A program made the position numbers and the translations under genes. The notes under the pieces are model-generated. The model saw only the letters and a program-made list of their open reading frames with translations, did no database searches and was not told the origin of the DNA. Positions 59,707 to 64,000 of a DNA stretch of 64,000 bases are shown piece by piece; position 1 is the stretch's first letter; every line of letters begins with the position of its first letter. Origin of the DNA: Flammula alnicola (taxonomy: Eukaryota > Basidiomycota > Agaricomycetes > Agaricales > Strophariaceae); assembly GCA_015499995.1 (NCBI GenBank), contig JADNRV010000019.1, positions 124,001-188,000 of the forward strand, read 5' to 3'.

Positions 59707-60600
59707 ATGAAATTGTCCAACGCGTTCAGTCTCCTCACAGACCTCCGATTTGGACTTGCAGTGGCATGGATGCCGACTCTCAAAGCCATCCTAGCCAGTC
59801 CAACACTTTTATTCAGACCTCATGCTCTGTCTCGTGTATATATGGCTAATCTCTGGCTGACTTTCGGAGATGGCGTCGACGGAAACGGGAAAGACACGAA
59901 AAATGCCTTGATCACACCCCATGCGTACGGGGTCGTGCTCGATATTGGTGCAGGTGAGGATTTACTTCGTGTCGTCTAGCAAAAAAGTATTTTATTGAAG
60001 AAAATGACAGGCCATGGGCATACCGTGCGATACCTCAATGCCGAGCGCGTCTCGCGATACATAGCCCTCGAGCCCAATGCCCTTATGCATCCGCAAATCC
60101 GGGCCCAGGCAAACGCAGCAGGATTCCACGAAGCGGATGGCACCCTGATCATCCTCGCGTGCGGTGCAGAGGATACCAAGTCCATCCTCTCCGCACTCGC
60201 CCTGGCGCTCCCGGCCGCTGAGTCATCTCCAACTGTTCCCCCCGTGGACACACTTGTGTCGATCCTGACACTATGCACAATCCCTGAGCCCCAGCGGACC
60301 ATATCCAATCTCGTGCGCGATGTCCTTAAACCCGGTGGTCAGTTCCTGATGTATGAGCATGTCCTGAGCCAGCGGGAGGACGTGGCCTGGTGGCAGCGGT
60401 TCTGGGCGCCATTGTGGTCTCTTGGGTTTGATGGGTGTAGGATGGATAGACCATCGGATGTCTGGGTTACGGAGCTGAAGGTGGAAAGTGAAGGAGGAGA
60501 GAAACAAAGCGCGTGGAGGGAGTCCAGAACATGGCTAAAGGAGGGCGAGGAAGAGGAGAATTTGTTCTTCCACAGCGTTGGGAGATTTGTCAAGCAGTAA
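59707..60600 (+). CDS. METTL7-like SAM-dependent methyltransferase, copy 2
   Basis: Exons 59707-59953 and 60011-60600 give 278 residues. It is a close tandem paralogue of the gene at 56694-57580, with the intron at the same codon of the SAM motif. All motifs are kept: V-L-D-I-G-A-G, A-L-E-P-N-A-L-M-H-P, G-G-Q-F-L-M-Y-E-H-V-L and W-W-Q-R-F-W-A-P-L-W. Differences cluster in the N-terminus and the acidic C-terminus (K-E-G-E-E-E-E-N). The similarity includes about 80 bases of upstream sequence and some 3' sequence, so the duplication unit was about 1.1 kb. Confidence 0.88.
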
Positions 60601-61047
60601 AACTTCCTGCAGGGAATTAAGACGCGGGAAGGTTTTAAGAAGATACCAAGGAATATTGTTTTCTGTTTTTTTAGTGAACTGTGATTTCCAAGACTAGAGA
60701 GGAGAAGTCGTCCACTGACGACTTCACGGAGAGGTGAAAACAAGCCACTGGCACGGGCCGTTGGAACTAGAGTCGTGTTTGTCCACCAAACTTTTGTCGC
60801 CTGACACCTAGTCTCTTGCAAATACTCAAACGGGTAGAACGACAAGATGTATTGAATACTTCATGCTTCAAGCCATCAGGGGTACTTGTGTATTCATCCA
60901 AAATCTCAGCTACTTAATCCCAGGGAGTAAGTACATATTAGGATCAAAAATTGTCAAATTTCAGAATGCTCTGGCAGTACTACATAAGTCATTTCAAATC
61001 CTGATGCATGATGAGGCGCGCAACAAAAAGCAGAAGGTATAATTCAA
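60601..61047. other. Convergent intergenic stretch
   Basis: Lies between the 3' ends of methyltransferase copy 2 and the next minus-strand gene. The first ~90 bases resemble the 3' flank of copy 1; nothing else was recognised. Confidence 0.4.
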
Positions 61048-61519
61048 TCACAGCTCTGGGACGTTCATGCCCCTCAAGTCCTCCAGCACCCACAAAGAAC
61101 GCATCCACCGTGGTTGCACCCCATTCAAGTTGGTTTTCTCAGCGATAAACTTCAACTGCTCCTCGGTCCACTTAGCGATGCGCTTCGTATCCGTCCCCTT
61201 TTCAGCGCTCGCAACAGCCAGCATGAAGTCTATTTCGCCCTTTCGCTCGTCACTCCATACAGAAACCAAATTCATATGATCGAAACCAGTGGCCCTTTTG
61301 ATGTGATATAGGGCCTCTTCCAGGTCAGGCTCCTCGCCCTCTTGGGGTACCCAAGATGGATCAACGTTGGCCCTGTAGAACGCACTGTCGTCCTTGAAGG
61401 GAAAGCCAAAATATTGTACAATTTCATCTGCAAAACGCTTGAATGTCAGTCGATGTTGGAACGGCATCAAATAGCTACTCACCGTCGTGAATGGGGGGAG
61501 GTGCGGGGATCGCTGACAT
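61048..61519 (-). CDS. Small conserved-looking hypothetical protein
   Basis: Two exons, 61519-61483 and 61427-61048, join in phase to 138 residues beginning M-S-A-I-P-A-P-P and continuing E-I-V-Q-Y-F-G-F-P-F-K. It has no signal peptide or membrane helix. It is rich in charged residues and Trp, with a helical build in the second half (I-A-K-W-T-E-E-Q-L-K-F-I-A-E-K). I do not recognise a domain. The good splice site, codon phase and protein-like composition support it as a gene. Confidence 0.65.
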
Positions 61520-61556
61520 GTTGTAATTATGGACGATGTGAGCTGGATGCTTCAAC

Positions 61557-62135
61557 TATTAAAATTCGGGGTGGAAACGGGGAATTCTGTGGCAATCGAG
61601 TGCCGCATCGATTGCACAATGCAAAGCTATATACGTAGATAAAGGTCACGTGCTACGATAAGCTTGATCTCGGGGTGGAAACGGGGAATTCTGTGGCAAT
61701 CGAGTCGATTTTCGAGGCCATCGTGATCACGAGCTCCGAGAAAAAGGGAGACTTCTGCGCTGAGTAGCGACTTCCGAGTGTGCGCCTAACTGGCGGCTTC
61801 CGTGCACCGAGCTGGTGACTTCCGAGTATGCGCCTGACTGGCGACTTCCGATGCGCTGGAGAGCGACTTCCGATTGCGCCTGACTGGCGGCTTCCGATTG
61901 CGCCCGACGAGCGACTTCCGAGTATTGCCTCAAGCGAGGGCTTCCGAGAGCGACGGAGATGAGCAAGCGCGTCGACAGTCTGTGTATTCTTTAAAACCCC
62001 ACCGGGTTGCACTCGTTTGTATTAAAATTCGGGGTGGAAACGGGGAATTCTGTGGCAATCGAGTGCCGCATCGATTGCACAATGCAAAGCTATATACGTA
62101 GATAAAGGTCACGTGCTACGATAAGCTTGATCTCG
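61557..62135. repeat. Identical 116 bp direct repeats flanking a minisatellite
   Basis: Bases 61557-61672 and 62020-62135 are identical over 116 bp. A third partial copy (35 bp) at 61671-61705 follows the first directly. Between them, about 61750-61955, lies an imperfect minisatellite built on GCGACTTCCGA alternating with TGCGCCTGACTGGCG units. The repeats do not have the TG...CA ends of LTRs and carry no coding frame. The block begins about 40 bases upstream of the gene at 61048-61519. Confidence 0.9.
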
Positions 62136-64000
62136 CTAAGCGAGCCAAGCACAAATTCTAATATCAACCGTCCAACGTGCTCACGGAGAGTTCTGTGAAA
62201 GAAGCGACCGGACGGTCGTGTTTGTTTGTCCACTTTTTGTTTAAATAAAACTCCGTTTAAATATCGAGTGATCCCTGCGCTCGGCCTAACTATATGTACC
62301 ATGGTCAACGTTTCAACTCTTAATCAACCTCAGAACACCTCCAGCGCGCGTCTTCTAGCTCGGCTGGCCTCGGAGGGGTATTATATATACCATTGGCGCC
62401 GCGAATCTATTGCACGACGTGTAAGTGCCCCTTGTTCTTCTGCCTCATCTACTTTCTCGAATTATGTACTAGTACCATTTCTCTTCCTTCTCATCTTATG
62501 TTCATCCTGTTCCGACGTTAACCCACCCTTCGCGAATCCCGTCACAATACACTAGGCAAATGCGATCATAGTTCATTATTTCTTTTCTAGATCTTTTCTG
62601 TTGTCTCTTATCTGTCTCCTTTCCCCAGACTCTATCCTACTCTATTCCAATGAGCTGGCGAGGTCTTGGAGAGGCCGCTGTTCATAGTTGCTTATGTAAC
62701 GTTGCAAATGATCCAGCCTTACCGTCTTCCGTAGTCAGACTAACGAAATTCCTCGTCTTTTTTATTGTATTGATCGACGACTTACTCATCTGTACCTAGG
62801 CGCTGCGATGAATATCCCATTCAAAATGGCTGAACGTTGGTTGGCAAGAATGGTATTTTAGACGGAGCTCCGAACTCTGGAGGTGTACTTTGGCAGTTAG
62901 GATGCACGGTGGTGCTTGGTGAGTTCAGTTTAACCAGCATGTTATCGACGTCTCTCTGACCCGCTTTCTCTTTCCCAGCTAATTCCTTTTCAACACTACC
63001 TCCAATTTTCTTCAAAGGCGCAGGCCTCTTCCGTGGATCGAGAACCTTTGAATTCGAAAGAATCAGAATCAAGTCCATTTCTCACACCATCAAGTTTTCC
63101 GTGTTTCTTGGTTTTTTTCCCTGTTCCCTCTATTTCATAGGTACGACGGCATATTTCTACCATGTATCGGGCAGCACTAAAATTCAGCATAGTATATTTA
63201 GCTGCGCTACGATCTTCCACCCCTCTGCTGTCCTTCTTTTCCAGACGTTGATGCCGTCTCGGGTTCGGCGTCCCGCCCGTGCCTCGCAACAACGTCATGA
63301 TTTCGCATTTACAACCTGCACTTCATCACTTCATTGGTTCTCTTCGTCAAAGCGTAAGCACTGCTGACGCCTTTTCATCACCCTCCTTCGTTTCTCCTCA
63401 TCCTTCGGCGTCGCTATCTTCTTCTGTCGCCTTCTGGATGTTCCTGTCCTAACCACCTCCAATCTTGGAGCTCGAGCCTGAGTTTGTGCACGACAAGTAC
63501 CGTCTGCCAGGAACAAATAATGGCGGAGGTGGATGATGACGATTACGAGGATGAGGAGGAGAGAGAGAAAGAAGCAGGAGGATAAGGAGATGGACGCGAA
63601 GATGGACGACTTACGACTCTTTCGGTTCGTTTCGTTCAGTCGCAACCATGGCAGTCATGGGCGAACCGCCACCACCACCTGAAGGACCTCAGGCGCATGC
63701 TTAGCCCTCTCGACCTCTCTATTTCGACTCCTGCTGTCCTTATCGCAACCCACACTCCGACCGTCTCCCATTTCAAGCTCCAGTTCGCCGTTTTGAGGAC
63801 CTATGACCCCCCTCTCGAATCGCGTGATGTGTCACTCGGCGAACCTTGGGTACTGCAAGTACGGGCTACGGAGGCCTGGAAGTGGTTTCTTCACGTCGTT
63901 GGAAGCAAGGTTTCTGTTGAAATTGGAGCACGAAGGCAGCGTTTTTGAGATTTCTTGGGGACGGTTCTGGAGCTGCTTCGCAGTTCTCCCTCATAACCGC
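62136..64000. other. Last stretch of the window without a supported gene
   Basis: An ATG at 62301 opens 40 codons (V-N-V-S-T-L-N-Q-P) ending at a good donor, GT at 62421, and could be a first exon, but no continuation was found. Frames at 62821-63298 (minus) and 63697-63948 (plus) have low-complexity or proline-rich composition and no domain. A gene running off the right edge cannot be excluded. Confidence 0.35.

Noticed and set aside
61653..62012. 119-codon minus-strand frame with repeated S-R-x-S-G-A units
   Set aside because: Produced by the minisatellite; it has no conserved domain and spans a repeat junction.
61557..62135. Miniature LTR retrotransposon
   Set aside because: The repeats lack TG...CA ends, primer-binding site, polypurine tract and target duplication that I can see.
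1..64000. CRISPR arrays, bacterial operons or ribosomal RNA genes
   Set aside because: Intron-rich eukaryotic sequence; no regular spacer-repeat array or rRNA-like sequence was seen.

Overview
This window looks like nuclear DNA of a mushroom-forming basidiomycete (Agaricomycetes). Genes are dense, lie on both strands and carry many GT-AG introns of about 50-60 bases. The families are typical of that group: agaric-type F-box proteins, a NACHT NTPase, an AIG1-type GTPase, CFEM proteins and PLC-like phosphodiesterases. Genus and species cannot be told from the sequence. Exon models were built by hand from splice sites, phase and family conservation. For most of the larger genes the exon lengths add up to an intact reading frame.

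Layout. 1-8 kb: the 5' part of an F-box gene (minus) at the window edge, a MITE-like element, a single-pass membrane protein (minus), then a rearranged tract in which a dead 5' fragment of the DUS3 gene sits between two ~380 bp direct repeats. 8-20 kb: a MATE-like transporter (plus), a second MITE-like element, an apparently intact 3.1 kb Tc1/mariner-type transposon, an AIG1-like GTPase (plus) and a NACHT NTPase (minus). 20-29 kb: the complete tRNA-dihydrouridine synthase DUS3 (14 exons), an F-box protein, a multi-pass membrane protein and a small ankyrin protein. 29.6-34.9 kb: a 20-exon PARP gene with a C-terminal ubiquitin-conjugating (UBC) domain, interrupted by a 603 bp TA-flanked transposon derivative. 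35-43 kb: a small unknown gene, a 17-exon OST-alpha/TMEM184 transporter and a GPI-type PLC-like phosphodiesterase. 43-50 kb: a perfect 64 bp palindrome with a third partial copy, a second secreted PLC-like phosphodiesterase, a membrane protein with a Cys-rich tail and a double-CFEM secreted protein. 51-64 kb: an F-box protein, a TPR/CCCH protein, two tandem METTL7-like methyltransferases, a small unknown gene, and a block of 116 bp direct repeats with a minisatellite.

There is no obvious biosynthetic cluster. The themes are signalling or self/non-self type regulators (NACHT, AIG1 GTPase, F-box, PARP-UBC), cell-surface and secreted proteins (two PLC-like enzymes, CFEM, several membrane proteins), and repeated reshaping by small DNA transposons and local duplication. 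The most notable observations are the transposon sitting inside a UBC codon of the PARP gene, the long palindrome at 44.9 kb, the DUS3 gene fragment between direct repeats, and 5-nucleotide microexons shared by the two PLC-like genes.
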